DNA from: JBEOJY01 sp040275305
GTDB taxonomy: Bacteria; Pseudomonadota; Alphaproteobacteria; UBA9219
Direction of reading: 5' to 3'
Length of the DNA stretch: 50,341 nt
NCBI GenBank assembly: GCA_040275305.1
Contig: JBEOJY010000036.1
Location: 1 to 50,341 of the forward strand
How positions within the stretch are numbered: the first letter of the stretch is position 1; each line of letters opens with the position of its first letter. The notes beneath the pieces were generated by a model. The model was given only the letters and a program-made list of their open reading frames with translations. It did no database searches and was not told the origin of the DNA. This document shows, piece after piece, positions 8,395 through 17,483 of the stretch. A program made the translations under genes and the position numbers.

Positions 8395-9372
8395 ATGCCC
8401 GTGATCGTTAACAGCGAAGAAATCCACCCCTTTTTACCCTCGCTCGGCTCGCCGGAAGCGATCGAACGCGATCGGGCCGAAAGGCAGGATATCCGCACGC
8501 TCGAATTCGCTGTAATCAACATCATGGCTGACAAACAGGCGACCGAACGCCAACTTGCCCGCTGTTTGGGCAACAGCCCCCTTCAGGTCAAGCTTACCTT
8601 CGCCGCGCCTGATGGCTATGTGCGGGATATCAGGGCAGGGCGCGAATCAAGGAACACGCCGTCCGAACATATCCGCAAATTCTACTGCGCGTGGAACGAG
8701 ATCAAGGACCAGAAATTTGACGGCCTTGTCGTCACAGGCGTCAATGCGCTCAAAGATAGGGTCGAAGACGAAGACATCTGGCCGGACATGCAAAATATTC
8801 TCGCATGGTCGCAGACGAATGTTCTTTCATCCCTATTTTTATGCTGGGGTGCCCAAGCCGCGCTGAAGCACTTCCATGATATTGACAGTTTGCGCGGCGA
8901 ACGGAAGCTCTTCGGCCTTTTTGAGCACCATCTGGGACACGATCGCGCAGGGCTGCTGGCCGGATTCCCGGACATATTTCCGATTCCCGTTTCGCGCTGG
9001 AAAAGCCCGACTCGCGAAGCCATTCAGCAACGGCAAATGTTGGAGATTATAGGCGACTCGCCAGAGACTGGCCCAAATATCATTGCGGAAACAGCGCCTT
9101 ATGGTTCTGGACGCGCCTGTTACCCCAAACGAATTTACATACTCAATCACCCCGAATACGACACCGATACCCTAAAACAGGAATATGCGCGCGACCACAG
9201 CAAAGACCCGAATTGGCCTCTGCCGCATCACTACTTTCCGGGTGACGACCCCACGCGCGAACCCCTAAATCGCTGGCGGCATACGGCGCAGATCTACACC
9301 AACTGGGTCCACGCCGTGTACGAGGCGACGCCTTACGAGCTAGCAAATATTCCGAACCCACTCGCAAAATAA
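8395..9372 (+). CDS. metA: Homoserine O-acyltransferase (MetA family, divergent)
   Basis: Transfers an acyl group to homoserine at the entry to methionine synthesis. The 325-aa protein aligns with MetA throughout: INIMADKQATERQLARCLGN, the nucleophile Cys150 in SLFLCWGAQAAL, FEHH, and His252/Glu254 in NHPEYDTDTL, then YFPGDDP and NWVHAVYEATPYEL. The family's usual TGAP block reads TGVN here (about 114-117) and the next dozen residues are also unusual; this is the region that governs succinyl versus acetyl choice in MetA, so the acyl donor cannot be inferred. Placement behind a SAM-II riboswitch supports the methionine role. Confidence 0.9.
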   Translation: MPVIVNSEEIHPFLPSLGSPEAIERDRAERQDIRTLEFAVINIMADKQATERQLARCLGNSPLQVKLTFAAPDGYVRDIRAGRESRNTPSEHIRKFYCAWNEIKDQKFDGLVVTGVNALKDRVEDEDIWPDMQNILAWSQTNVLSSLFLCWGAQAALKHFHDIDSLRGERKLFGLFEHHLGHDRAGLLAGFPDIFPIPVSRWKSPTREAIQQRQMLEIIGDSPETGPNIIAETAPYGSGRACYPKRIYILNHPEYDTDTLKQEYARDHSKDPNWPLPHHYFPGDDPTREPLNRWRHTAQIYTNWVHAVYEATPYELANIPNPLAK

Positions 9373-9379
9373 GCCGCTA

Positions 9380-10438
9380 TTAGGCCGGGCTCAAGCCATG
9401 CGCAAATGCGCCCATCATTTTTTCAACTTTTCTCAGCGTGGAGCCGCCATTCGGAATGCTATACCGTTCATAATTCGTGCCCATCAACACTTTAAAACCT
9501 TGCAGTGTCTGATAAGTAATATAATGCTTCATGGTCCCAAATAACTCTTCTTGTGAAAGAGGTTTTAACGGATTTCCTGACGTTACATCCGGATTTCCTG
9601 AAGATGCGATGTGGCGCAATGCGGATAATCTGCGCGCGCTGTTTCTACATTCGTACCTCATATACGCCCTGAACAGGGATTGTAGGGGCTGTAACGGTAA
9701 ATCGTGATTTCTGAGCTTGTGTGCTGAATCTAGAGCGAAATTGATATCCCGGTAAGCTTGAGCAAGATATTCTGATGCGCCTCTGTTGTAACAGGCAAAT
9801 CCCAGATACTGATAAGGAATTGCTTTTCTGGTAAAAGCTGCGACATACAAAGCGGCTTCGTGAAACTGAAACACGTCAGCGTTGCCGCCCAATGACAAAT
9901 AAGCTTGTCTGGCGGAAAGCATGCTGCGATACGAACATAAATCGTATTTGCCCTGCTTCAGAACTTCTCCCGCTCCCCCATTCTGTAGACAAGTGAGCGC
10001 TAGCAAGATGCGTTGGAGAAGAATGAAGTTGTCAAACCCATGAGCGGAGCGGTATCGGTCAATCCCCATCGCTTCAAGGGGAATTTTTGTGGACTCGCGC
10101 AGTCTGTAAGACAGGGAACGCCGTGGATCAGGAAGAATAAAAATAATTCTATTTTCACTGGAATCGCGCAGCAACAACTCTCCGACCATCAAGATGTTGT
10201 AGGCGCTGTTATTTTTCAGAGCATCATAATGCTGCCGAGGAAGCATTTTCTGGATCCTGCGCATCGCTGCAGTGCGCATCGAAGCCGCGTCCGCTTGACA
10301 ATCAAGATCAAGCGGATCGAGATACAACGACTGAATGGACGACACGGCTAACACCTGTGCCCATGCTGATAAAGTAGGAATGCCTCCAATAATAGCTTCA
10401 GCGGTCAAAGTTTCATCGGGAGCAAATAAATCAGGCAT
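9380..10438 (-). CDS. Hypothetical protein
   Basis: An unrecognised 352-aa protein. No signal peptide or clear membrane helix is visible. The centre (about 150-270) is alpha-helical in character and rich in Ala, Tyr, Leu and Arg. Translation has the repeated short motif SSGNPDVTSGNPLKP near residue 285-300. It converges tail to tail with metA with only 7 bases between stops and no visible terminator. Reading-frame length supports a real gene; no function is proposed. Confidence 0.65.
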   Translation of the reverse strand: MPDLFAPDETLTAEAIIGGIPTLSAWAQVLAVSSIQSLYLDPLDLDCQADAASMRTAAMRRIQKMLPRQHYDALKNNSAYNILMVGELLLRDSSENRIIFILPDPRRSLSYRLRESTKIPLEAMGIDRYRSAHGFDNFILLQRILLALTCLQNGGAGEVLKQGKYDLCSYRSMLSARQAYLSLGGNADVFQFHEAALYVAAFTRKAIPYQYLGFACYNRGASEYLAQAYRDINFALDSAHKLRNHDLPLQPLQSLFRAYMRYECRNSARRLSALRHIASSGNPDVTSGNPLKPLSQEELFGTMKHYITYQTLQGFKVLMGTNYERYSIPNGGSTLRKVEKMMGAFAHGLSPA

Positions 10439-10480
10439 ACTAATAATCCAAAAAATTACAGAAATAACTTGTTAAACAAT

Positions 10481-10622
10481 CATATACCCATCGCGTATGA
10501 AGAATTGGCGTCGCCTTGCCACAAGCAAGGCGCGACTCCCTTGCCCCCGCGAGTGGGGAGAGGGGCGTTACTCCGCGCCATCGGCGAAAATGCTCCCAAC
10601 TCTTTATGCGCGATGAATATAT
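10481..10622. repeat. Family B palindromic element
   Basis: Starts TATACCCATCGCGTATGAAG and ends with the inverted, diverged CGCGATGAATATATA. It contains CTTGCCACAAGCAAGGCGCG and CCCTTGCCCCCGCGAG. Two longer relatives lie at 22411-22615 (opposite strand) and 47640-47872 (same strand). This copy lacks the long CCCCTCTCCCTCC centre of the others. It fills the 225-base gap between two minus-strand genes. Confidence 0.85.
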
Positions 10623-10663
10623 AACAAGTTTCCTTGTAATGCAAAAAGACTCGCCGCGCCACT

Positions 10664-11173
10664 TTAGTCAACAAATGCTGAAAAAATGACGCGGTCGCCT
10701 GCCTTGATGCCGCGCTTGGTAAAACCGCCATCCTCAATTTCCAGAACCGCGCGCGCTGGCGCATCTGAAGACATCTGGCGCAGATCAAGCGGCACAGCAT
10801 GCGTGATGATTTTGATGATAACGCCGCGTCGATCGAGAAAGCCAACATCAAGGGGAATGTAGGTGTTTTTCATCCACATATTCAGCATGATGTCCTGATC
10901 CCAAAGGAACAGCATGCCGCTATTCTTTGGAAGTTTGCGTAGGAACATCAGCCCATAGGCTTTTTGCTCAGGCGTATGCGCAATCTCCAGATCGAGAGGA
11001 AATGTCGCGCCATCGTTGCGCAGGATCGTCACGGATGCGCGCTCGAAAATTGGCCTTTTGACGGGCGGCGCGTTCAAAGCGGAATAGGCCAGCGCAAAAA
11101 CAAGCGTAGCCGCTCCGAAGACGATAATGCCCATCATCAGGCGAGGCCAAAGATTAGAAAAAGTGACTTTCAT
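10664..11173 (-). CDS. DUF192 family protein, membrane-anchored or secreted
   Basis: A 169-aa protein with a hydrophobic N-terminal segment at about residues 11-32, then a DUF192 domain: FPLDLEIAHTPEQKAYGLMF, GMLFLWDQDIMLNMWMKNT, IPLDVGFLDRRGVI and AVLEIEDGGFTKRGIKAGD. DUF192 is a small beta-rich domain of unknown function, usually exported. It is the third gene of a minus-strand unit; only 4 bases separate it from the nitronate monooxygenase gene. Confidence 0.9.
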   Translation of the reverse strand: MKVTFSNLWPRLMMGIIVFGAATLVFALAYSALNAPPVKRPIFERASVTILRNDGATFPLDLEIAHTPEQKAYGLMFLRKLPKNSGMLFLWDQDIMLNMWMKNTYIPLDVGFLDRRGVIIKIITHAVPLDLRQMSSDAPARAVLEIEDGGFTKRGIKAGDRVIFSAFVD

Positions 11174-11177
11174 GTCA

Positions 11178-12197
11178 TCAAGCGCGTTGCAGGGAATGAT
11201 CGGCCTGTTGAACCAGCTCAGCCAGAATTCCCGTAGCGGATTGTTCCGCCTTGACCAAGCCGACGCTCTGCCCTGCCATCACGGAACCATTGTCGACATC
11301 GCCATCAATCACGGCGCGGCGCAGCGCTCCGGCCCAGAAATGCTCAATCTCAAGCTGCGCCTGCTCTTTAGTCAGCTCGTTGCGATCAAATCGCTCGACC
11401 ACCTCGCGTTGTTTCTCAAGAAAACGCCGTGAGGCCTGATTAGCAAGCGCCCGAACCGGAATAATGGGAAACCGCGTATCAATCTGGACTGATGGCACGG
11501 CATCGCGCGCGGCAGCGCGGATAAAGGCCTTCTTAAAATTTTCATGCGCAATGCACTCGCGCGCGCAGACAAAGCGCGTTCCAAGTTGCACGCCCGACGC
11601 TCCCATCTCAAGATACGAGACGATGGCTTCGCCTCGCCCGATGCCCCCGGCCACGAACACGGGAACATCGCGAATCTCCGGAAGAATCTCCTGCGCGAGC
11701 ACCGACGTGCTGACCGGACCGATATGCCCACCCGCTTCCATGCCTTCGATGATAAGCGCATCCACGCCCATTCTAACAAGCTTTTTGCCAAGCGCGACTG
11801 TTGGGGCGAAGCACATCAATTTCATATTGTGGCTTTTGATTTTCTGCACAGCCGATGCCGGAGGCAAGCCTCCCGCTAGAACGACATGGCCCACGCCTTC
11901 TTCCACGCAAACATCCACAAGGAGATCAAGTTGCGGATGCATCGTAATGAGATTAACGCCAAATGGCGCGGAAGTCAGCCCGCGCGTCCCCCGTATCTCT
12001 TCCCTCAAGAGCTCCGGCGACATCGAACCACAGGCGATAATGCCAAAGCCGCCGCCATTGGAAATCGCCGACACAAGATGGCGCTCGGAAATCCAACTCA
12101 TAGCGCCGCCCATGATCGCAAGCGGAACTCCGAAGAAATCCGCGCCACGCTTCCATAGTTTGTGCAGGGCAGGAGAGGGAACCACCGAATCTACCAT
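11178..12197 (-). CDS. Nitronate monooxygenase family flavoprotein
   Basis: TIM-barrel FMN enzyme of the NMO / 2-nitropropane dioxygenase family, 339 aa. Motifs: GGAMSWISERHLVSAISNGGG near the N-terminus, EGMEAGGHIG (about 157-166) with the catalytic-region His, and the FMN-phosphate segments FVAGGIGRG and GASGVQLGTRF. The first gene of the unit, an SDR, overlaps its start by 7 bases (ATGGTAG shared), so translation is probably coupled. Such enzymes oxidise alkyl nitronates, but many members act on other substrates; the real substrate here is unknown. Confidence 0.9.
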   Translation of the reverse strand: MVDSVVPSPALHKLWKRGADFFGVPLAIMGGAMSWISERHLVSAISNGGGFGIIACGSMSPELLREEIRGTRGLTSAPFGVNLITMHPQLDLLVDVCVEEGVGHVVLAGGLPPASAVQKIKSHNMKLMCFAPTVALGKKLVRMGVDALIIEGMEAGGHIGPVSTSVLAQEILPEIRDVPVFVAGGIGRGEAIVSYLEMGASGVQLGTRFVCARECIAHENFKKAFIRAAARDAVPSVQIDTRFPIIPVRALANQASRRFLEKQREVVERFDRNELTKEQAQLEIEHFWAGALRRAVIDGDVDNGSVMAGQSVGLVKAEQSATGILAELVQQADHSLQRA

Positions 12198-12913
12198 GGA
12201 GCTACCTCGCCATTGTATCTAAAGAACCCGCCAGATTGTTTAAGAGTAAGATCGGCAATGACTTTGCGCATCCCGGCCACACTCTTTTCAGGCAGCAATG
12301 TGGCCCCCGATCCCCCCATATCGGTGCGTACCCAGCCCGGCGAAAGACTTGCGAGGATAACACCGGAGTTTCGTAGCATCTCGGAAATACTCCTCATGGC
12401 GGCGTTAAGCGCGGCCTTGCTGCTTCGATAGCCCATATACTCAGGCCCTGTTTGCTCCAGCGATCCCCATCCGCTTGAAATCATCGCTATTTTGCGAGTC
12501 GTACCGCGCATGATCTGGGGAAACAGCGCTTGTGTCAGCATCACGGGCGCGACCGTATTGGTTTGAAGAATGCGCATCCATGCCTCGGCGTCAATGGTCC
12601 CAAAGCTCTGGGCAGGATCGTTGGCTTCGGCTGTGCAGGGTTGAGCGGTGCCGGTGAGAATGCCCGCGTTGTTGATCAGCACATCAATCGCTTCTTCGGA
12701 GAACCGAGAAGACAGAGAAGCGACAGAATCGCCATCATTGACATTCAGCGGCTCAATCCGAATACCAGGCTTGCTTTTCGCCAGATCGATCAAGGCTTCC
12801 GCCTGATCGGGCAAGCGGCACGTTGCGATCACCTTCCACCCATCCGTTGCATACTGTCGCGCGAACTCAAGGCCAATCCCGCGATTAGCGCCTGTTACCA
12901 ACACTGTAGACAT
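12191..12913 (-). CDS. Short-chain dehydrogenase/reductase (SDR)
   Basis: A 240-aa Rossmann-fold oxidoreductase. TGANRGIG is the NAD(P)-binding glycine motif, NNAG (about 82-85) stabilises the sheet, and Tyr-Arg-Ser-Ser-Lys is the YxxxK catalytic pair with an upstream Ser in MISSGWGS. It heads a three-gene minus-strand unit with the nitronate monooxygenase and the DUF192 protein. Substrate unknown. Confidence 0.93.
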   Translation of the reverse strand: MSTVLVTGANRGIGLEFARQYATDGWKVIATCRLPDQAEALIDLAKSKPGIRIEPLNVNDGDSVASLSSRFSEEAIDVLINNAGILTGTAQPCTAEANDPAQSFGTIDAEAWMRILQTNTVAPVMLTQALFPQIMRGTTRKIAMISSGWGSLEQTGPEYMGYRSSKAALNAAMRSISEMLRNSGVILASLSPGWVRTDMGGSGATLLPEKSVAGMRKVIADLTLKQSGGFFRYNGEVAPW

Positions 12914-13417
12914 TCATGACCCCGCATAAGACTAACACATAACCCCTGTCTATTATCATTCGCCAAAAGATAATGCGAGACGCAATACGAGCAAAATGCA
13001 GCCTCCGGACCGTACTCGCCTCAAAATCCGAGAATAATTTCCAAATCGCTGTGTCATCTTACACGAAACCAAAGGACGAGCGTGGCAACGAGCGTCTTTG
13101 CAAAGAACCCTTTAAGGCGACGAAGTGACCCAGAGCCCTGTGGGCCAGCCTCACCAATTCTGGATTGCCGCGCCGCCAATGATGCTGGGGTTTGAGAGTT
13201 ACCAAATCACCCCCCCAACAAAAACCGTAAGCGGAACGATATATGGGGGTGCTGCTGAAGTCTTAGTGATTGCTTGCAGCAAGGCAAAATCGCGTGAGCT
13301 TGGGATCGGAGTAATAAATTATTCAGGATTTAACCTTAATCTGAATAAAGCAGCAGATACGCAGAGCTTTCACGCAGTTTCAGAAACAGTTGGTCGAGTC
13401 AGTGAGGAGTTGTCGCT
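12914..13417. other. 500-base intergenic region with a family D remnant
   Basis: Between the divergent SDR and cheY genes. Bases 13108-13180 carry GCGACGAAGTGACCCAGAG and TCTGGATTGCCGCG, which resemble the inner part of the family D elements. A run of seven C follows at about 13211. It should also contain the promoters for both flanking genes, but no convincing -35/-10 pair stood out. An open frame at 13125-13433 has no family likeness and runs into cheY; I do not call it. Confidence 0.5.
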
Positions 13418-13804
13418 ATGCCTGTCGATATGAATATGAATATCCTGATCGTGGATGATTACAAGACGATGCTGCGTATCATTGAGAATCTTCTAAAGCA
13501 GCTAGGTTTCAAGAACATCTTTCAGGCGACGGATGGCAGCATGGCGCTAAAGATGCTGCGAGAGGGAAATTATGGTCTCGTCATATCCGACTGGAATATG
13601 CTGCCCATGACAGGACTTCAGCTGCTGAAGGAAATTCGCGCCGATGCCAAGCTAAAACCAATGCCCTTCATCATGATCACAGCGGAAAGCAAAACGGAAA
13701 ACGTCGTTGCGGCCAAAGAAGCGGGCGTGAACAACTATATTGTCAAGCCGTTCAATGCTGAAACGCTCAAACAAAAGCTGGTCACTGTTATCGGCACGTT
13801 CTAA
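13418..13804 (+). CDS. cheY: CheY-like single-domain response regulator
   Basis: A stand-alone 128-aa receiver domain. Acidic pair Asp13-Asp14, phosphoacceptor Asp58 in VISDWNMLPMTG, Thr88 in MITAES and Lys110 in IVKPF are all present. The gene sits 20 bases before a cheZ-like gene on the same strand, so this receiver is probably the one that CheZ dephosphorylates and that signals to the flagellar switch. No cheA, cheW or receptors adjoin it. Confidence 0.93.
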   Translation: MPVDMNMNILIVDDYKTMLRIIENLLKQLGFKNIFQATDGSMALKMLREGNYGLVISDWNMLPMTGLQLLKEIRADAKLKPMPFIMITAESKTENVVAAKEAGVNNYIVKPFNAETLKQKLVTVIGTF

Positions 13805-13824
13805 ATGTTCTTGAGGAGGGTTCC

Positions 13825-14499
13825 GTGGGCGACACGCTACAATGTAAGGACTATCTGAGTAACCGCCTGAAACAGGAAATCAAGGCAGCGCACGAGGCGA
13901 TCAAAAATCCGTTATCGCCGGAAGAAGTAGCGGGCATTGTGCGGCAAGTCATCGAGTCCATGGAAGGCGATATTTCGCCCAGCGACTTGAAATTTTATTC
14001 CGAGTTGGAAGAACTAGCCCGCTATATCCGGCAGGCTAAGCACGACATCGCTTCCATCAAACCGAAAGATATCAGCACTGATTATATCCCTACCGCGACC
14101 GACGAACTCGATGCGGTTGTTGGCGCGACGGAAGACGCGACGAATAAAATCATGGACGAATGCGACAAGCTGACGCTGCTAGCGGATCTCTGCGTCGAAG
14201 ACGTCAAAAATAAATTAACCGAATGCGTGACGCATGTTTTTGAAGCCTGTAATTTTCAGGACGTAACCGGCCAGCGAATCACCAAAGTCGTTGAAACGCT
14301 CAAGCACATAGATTCGCGTGTCGAAGCGCTGGTTCATGCCATGGGCGACGAAATCCATCGCGGCGAAGGCGGAACCAATGGCCACCAATTACATAATATC
14401 CATGGAGCAAATCCAGAAAAGGGATTGTTAAACGGCCCGCAATTGCCGCAAAACGCCATATCGCAAGACGATATTGATCGCTTGCTGTCAGGCGAGTGA
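13825..14499 (+). CDS. cheZ: Protein phosphatase CheZ
   Basis: Dephosphorylates CheY-P. The 224-aa protein is helical; the conserved block ACNFQDVTGQRITKV holds Asp146 and Gln150, matching the metal-coordinating/catalytic pair of E. coli CheZ (Asp143, Gln147). The C-terminal tail after a flexible Gly/Asn-rich linker reads ISQDDIDRLLSGE, as expected for a CheY-P tethering peptide and strikingly like the FliM N-terminal peptide. It starts with GTG at 13825, preceded by GAGGAGG. Its last 12 bases overlap the convergent trmFO gene. Confidence 0.9.
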   Translation: MGDTLQCKDYLSNRLKQEIKAAHEAIKNPLSPEEVAGIVRQVIESMEGDISPSDLKFYSELEELARYIRQAKHDIASIKPKDISTDYIPTATDELDAVVGATEDATNKIMDECDKLTLLADLCVEDVKNKLTECVTHVFEACNFQDVTGQRITKVVETLKHIDSRVEALVHAMGDEIHRGEGGTNGHQLHNIHGANPEKGLLNGPQLPQNAISQDDIDRLLSGE

Positions 14500-15855
14500 C
14501 GAACCGACCTGACACGTGGGAAGCGTGAGGCGCCATGACGCAAGATCAGCCTTCGCGCGTTCCGTATAGACGCGCTTCCTCTCGCGCCCGCCATGAGAGC
14601 AAACAATCGGCGGGAACAATCCGAAATTAATGTTCATAGGTTGAAAAGTCTCCGCTTCGGCCCCGCCGGTAATATGCGCGAGCAAAGCCCCCAAAGCAGT
14701 CGTGCGCGGCGGCGCTGCGCTGGGAATGCCGCGAGCATCGCCAACTGAGAACAATCCCGCCAGCAAGCCAATAGCCGCTGATTCAAGATAGCCTTCGACG
14801 CCGGTAACCTGTCCTGCAAAGCGAAGCGTCGGCCTTGCCTTAAGCCGTAAGCGCTCATCCAGCAACAAAGGGCTGTTCAAAAAAGTGTTGCGATGCAGCC
14901 CGCCGAATCGCGCGAACTCGGCATTTTCCAGTCCAGGAATCGTCCGAAACACGCGCGCCTGATCCGCGTGTTTCATCTTGGTCTGAAACCCGACGAGGTT
15001 ATAGAGCGTGCCAAGCGCGTTATCTTGCCGCAACTGCACCACGGCATAGGGACGCTTGTTCGTATGGGGATTGGTCAGTCCCACAGGCTTCATCGGCCCG
15101 TAACGCAACGTGTCCAAACCGCGCTCCGCCATCACCTCGATTGGCAAACATCCTTCGAAATACGGCGTGGACTTCTCCCAATCCTTGAATTCAGTCTTCG
15201 GCGCTGCAATCAGCTCGGCGATAAACTTCTCATATTGTTCTTTGTTCATCGCGCAGTTGATGTAATCGGAACCCGTGCCTCCCGGTCCTACCTTGTCATA
15301 GCGCGATTGCATCCATGCGCTGCCCATGTCGATGCTGTCGCGGTTCACGATAGGAGCGATAGCGTCGAAGAACGACAAGGCTTCCTGTCCCGTCAGCGTC
15401 CTAATCGACTCCGCTAGCGGTTCAGATGTAAGAGGGCCTGTGGCGATAATGTAAAGATCTTGATCTGAAGCAGGATCGGGCAGCGCGGTCAGTTCCTCGC
15501 GCTTGATCGTAATCAGCGAATGTGAGGTCAGAGCGTCCGTGACAGCCAGCGCGAACGCCTCGCGGTCAACGGCCAACGCGCCGCCCGCAGGTACTTTGTG
15601 AGCATCGGCGCAACGCAGAATCAGGGAATCGCAACGCCGTAGCTCCTCATGCAACAAGCCGACGGCGTTGTATTCGTGATCGTCTGAACGGAAGGAGTTG
15701 GAGCAAACCATTTCCGCAAAATGATCACTTTTGTGCGCGTCCGTCGATCGCGCAGGCCGCATTTCATGCAACGTGACCGGAACTCCCGCTTGAGCAATCT
15801 GCCACGCGGCCTCGCTTCCGGCTAACCCTGCGCCAACTACGTGTATTTGTTCCAT
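14488..15855 (-). CDS. trmFO: Methylenetetrahydrofolate-tRNA-(uracil-5-)-methyltransferase
   Basis: Folate- and FAD-dependent enzyme forming 5-methyluridine at tRNA position 54. The 455-aa product starts with the FAD-binding motif VVGAGLAGSEAAWQIA, followed by HEMRP. The two family cysteines are visible in MVCSNSFRSDD and EGCLPIEVMAERG. The C-terminal GYLESAAIGLLAG and GALLAHITGG blocks are typical. It overlaps the 3' end of cheZ by 12 bases on the opposite strand. Confidence 0.95.
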   Translation of the reverse strand: MEQIHVVGAGLAGSEAAWQIAQAGVPVTLHEMRPARSTDAHKSDHFAEMVCSNSFRSDDHEYNAVGLLHEELRRCDSLILRCADAHKVPAGGALAVDREAFALAVTDALTSHSLITIKREELTALPDPASDQDLYIIATGPLTSEPLAESIRTLTGQEALSFFDAIAPIVNRDSIDMGSAWMQSRYDKVGPGGTGSDYINCAMNKEQYEKFIAELIAAPKTEFKDWEKSTPYFEGCLPIEVMAERGLDTLRYGPMKPVGLTNPHTNKRPYAVVQLRQDNALGTLYNLVGFQTKMKHADQARVFRTIPGLENAEFARFGGLHRNTFLNSPLLLDERLRLKARPTLRFAGQVTGVEGYLESAAIGLLAGLFSVGDARGIPSAAPPRTTALGALLAHITGGAEAETFQPMNINFGLFPPIVCSHGGRERKRVYTERAKADLASWRLTLPTCQVGSSLA

Positions 15856-15934
15856 ACTGCTTTTCCTTCAAAATGCCATCGCCCCTGCCTTACGACAGGG
15901 GCGATGCAGACTCACTAAACTATGTCTTTAGTCT

Positions 15935-17353
15935 TTAGGACGAATAGTACATATCGAACTCAATCGGATGCGGAGCCATGCGGAAACGATCCCACTCCTC
16001 GCGCTTCAGATCAAGATAGGCGTCGATCATGTCCTTCGAGAACACATCGCCCTGCAACAGGAACGCGTGATCGGTTTCAAGCGCTTGAATAGCCTGCTCA
16101 AGCGAGCCGCACACCGTTGGAATTTTCGCAAGCTCTTGCGGATCAAGATGATAAAGATTCTTGTCCGCTGCCTCTCCGGGATGGATCTTGTTCTTGATCC
16201 CATCGAGACCGGCCATCAGCATCGCCGCGAAAGCAAGATACGGATTGGCGCATGGATCGGGGAAACGCACCTCGACGCGCTTGCCTTTGGGGCTTGTCAC
16301 GTACGGAATGCGGCATGACGCCGAACGGTTGCGCGACGAATAAGCCAACAGCACCGGAGCTTCATAGCCCGGCACAAGCCGCTTGTAGCTGTTCGTCGTC
16401 GGGTTGGTGATCGCGTTGATCGCCTTGGCATGTTTGATAATGCCGCCAATGTAGAACAGCGCCGTTTCGGATAATCCCGCATACTTGTCGCCCGCGAACA
16501 GCGGCTTGCCGCCCTTCCAGATCGACTGGTGCGTATGCATGCCCGACCCGTTGTCGCCGAACACAGGCTTCGGCATAAAAGTTGCCGACTTGCCGTAATT
16601 CGCCGCGACGTTGTGCACCGCGTACTTGTAAATCTGCATATTGTCGGCGCATTTCACGAGCGTCGAGAACTTGATGCCAAGCTCATGTTGAGCGGAAGCA
16701 ACTTCGTGGTGATGCTTTTCGATTTCAACGCCCATTTGCGCGATGACGGAAAGCATTTCGGTGCGCAGGTCTTGGGCGCTGTCGACCGGATTGATCGGAA
16801 AGTATCCGCCCTTGACGCGGGGGCGGTGGCCAAGATTCTTTTCCGGATAGTCCGTGCCGGAGTTATGCGGGTTCTCTTCCGAGTCGGTGCTGTAGAAGGT
16901 ATGGTGAGGATCGACCTTGAAACGCACATCGTCGAACACGAAAAACTCGGCCTCTGGGCCGAAGTATGACGTGTCGCCCATGCCGGAAGACACCAGATAC
17001 GCTTCTGCCTTTTTCGCGATGGAGCGCGGGCAGCGCAGATAGGGCTTGCCCGTCGTAGGTTCCCATACATCGCAGTAAACCGCGACCGTCGGTTCGGCAT
17101 AGAAGGGGTCCATCACAGCCGTTTCGGTGTCGATCTGCAAAATCATGTCCGATTCGTTGATCGCCTTCCACCCTGAGATGGAAGAGCCATCGAACATGAT
17201 GCCGTCTTTCAGAGCTGCGTCGTCGATCGTCTCGATATGTTGCGTAAGATGCTGGAGCTTGCCGCGCGGATCGGTGAAGCGCAGATCCACAAACTTGGCG
17301 TCGTGTTTCTTGATAAGGGCAGATAATGCGTTGGAGGCGGGCGTTGTGCTCAT
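15935..17353 (-). CDS. glnA: Glutamine synthetase type I
   Basis: ATP-dependent amidation of glutamate; a dodecameric cytosolic enzyme. The frame opens further upstream, but the chosen ATG at 17353 has AGGA 9 bases before it and gives 472 aa, the normal GS-I length. Signatures: FDGSSISGW, GPEAEFFVFDD, the ammonium/ATP-site HHHEVASAQHELG, and PYVTSPKGKRVEVRFPDP. Tyr401 in NLYHLDPQ is the expected adenylylation site, so activity is probably controlled by GlnE/PII. No glnB is adjacent, unlike in many Proteobacteria. Confidence 0.97.
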   Translation of the reverse strand: MSTTPASNALSALIKKHDAKFVDLRFTDPRGKLQHLTQHIETIDDAALKDGIMFDGSSISGWKAINESDMILQIDTETAVMDPFYAEPTVAVYCDVWEPTTGKPYLRCPRSIAKKAEAYLVSSGMGDTSYFGPEAEFFVFDDVRFKVDPHHTFYSTDSEENPHNSGTDYPEKNLGHRPRVKGGYFPINPVDSAQDLRTEMLSVIAQMGVEIEKHHHEVASAQHELGIKFSTLVKCADNMQIYKYAVHNVAANYGKSATFMPKPVFGDNGSGMHTHQSIWKGGKPLFAGDKYAGLSETALFYIGGIIKHAKAINAITNPTTNSYKRLVPGYEAPVLLAYSSRNRSASCRIPYVTSPKGKRVEVRFPDPCANPYLAFAAMLMAGLDGIKNKIHPGEAADKNLYHLDPQELAKIPTVCGSLEQAIQALETDHAFLLQGDVFSKDMIDAYLDLKREEWDRFRMAPHPIEFDMYYSS

Positions 17354-17467
17354 GATCCGTTGATCCTCGTGGGGTTGGGGGTTCGGGAACTTACTGCCTG
17401 CGTCTTTGCCTTGATCTTGTGAATACATGAATAAATTGCCTTGCGGCATCCTAAATCTAGCCAAGGC

Positions 17468-17483
17468 TGCGCAGGCTATGCCA
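17468..17483 (-). promoter_or_regulatory. Candidate sigma-54 promoter for glnA
   Basis: On the minus strand TGGCATAGCCTGCGCA keeps the invariant -24 GG and -12 GC at the right spacing, though the -12 box reads GCGCA rather than TTGCA. It lies about 115 bases before the glnA start. Sigma-54 control of glnA under nitrogen limitation is common in Proteobacteria. Confidence 0.4.

Noticed and set aside
13125..13433. 102-codon frame before cheY
   Set aside because: No ribosome site or likeness, begins in a family D remnant and overlaps the cheY start.
17354..17464. 37-codon N-terminal extension of glnA
   Set aside because: Not part of the GS-I fold; ATG 17353 gives the family length and has a ribosome site.
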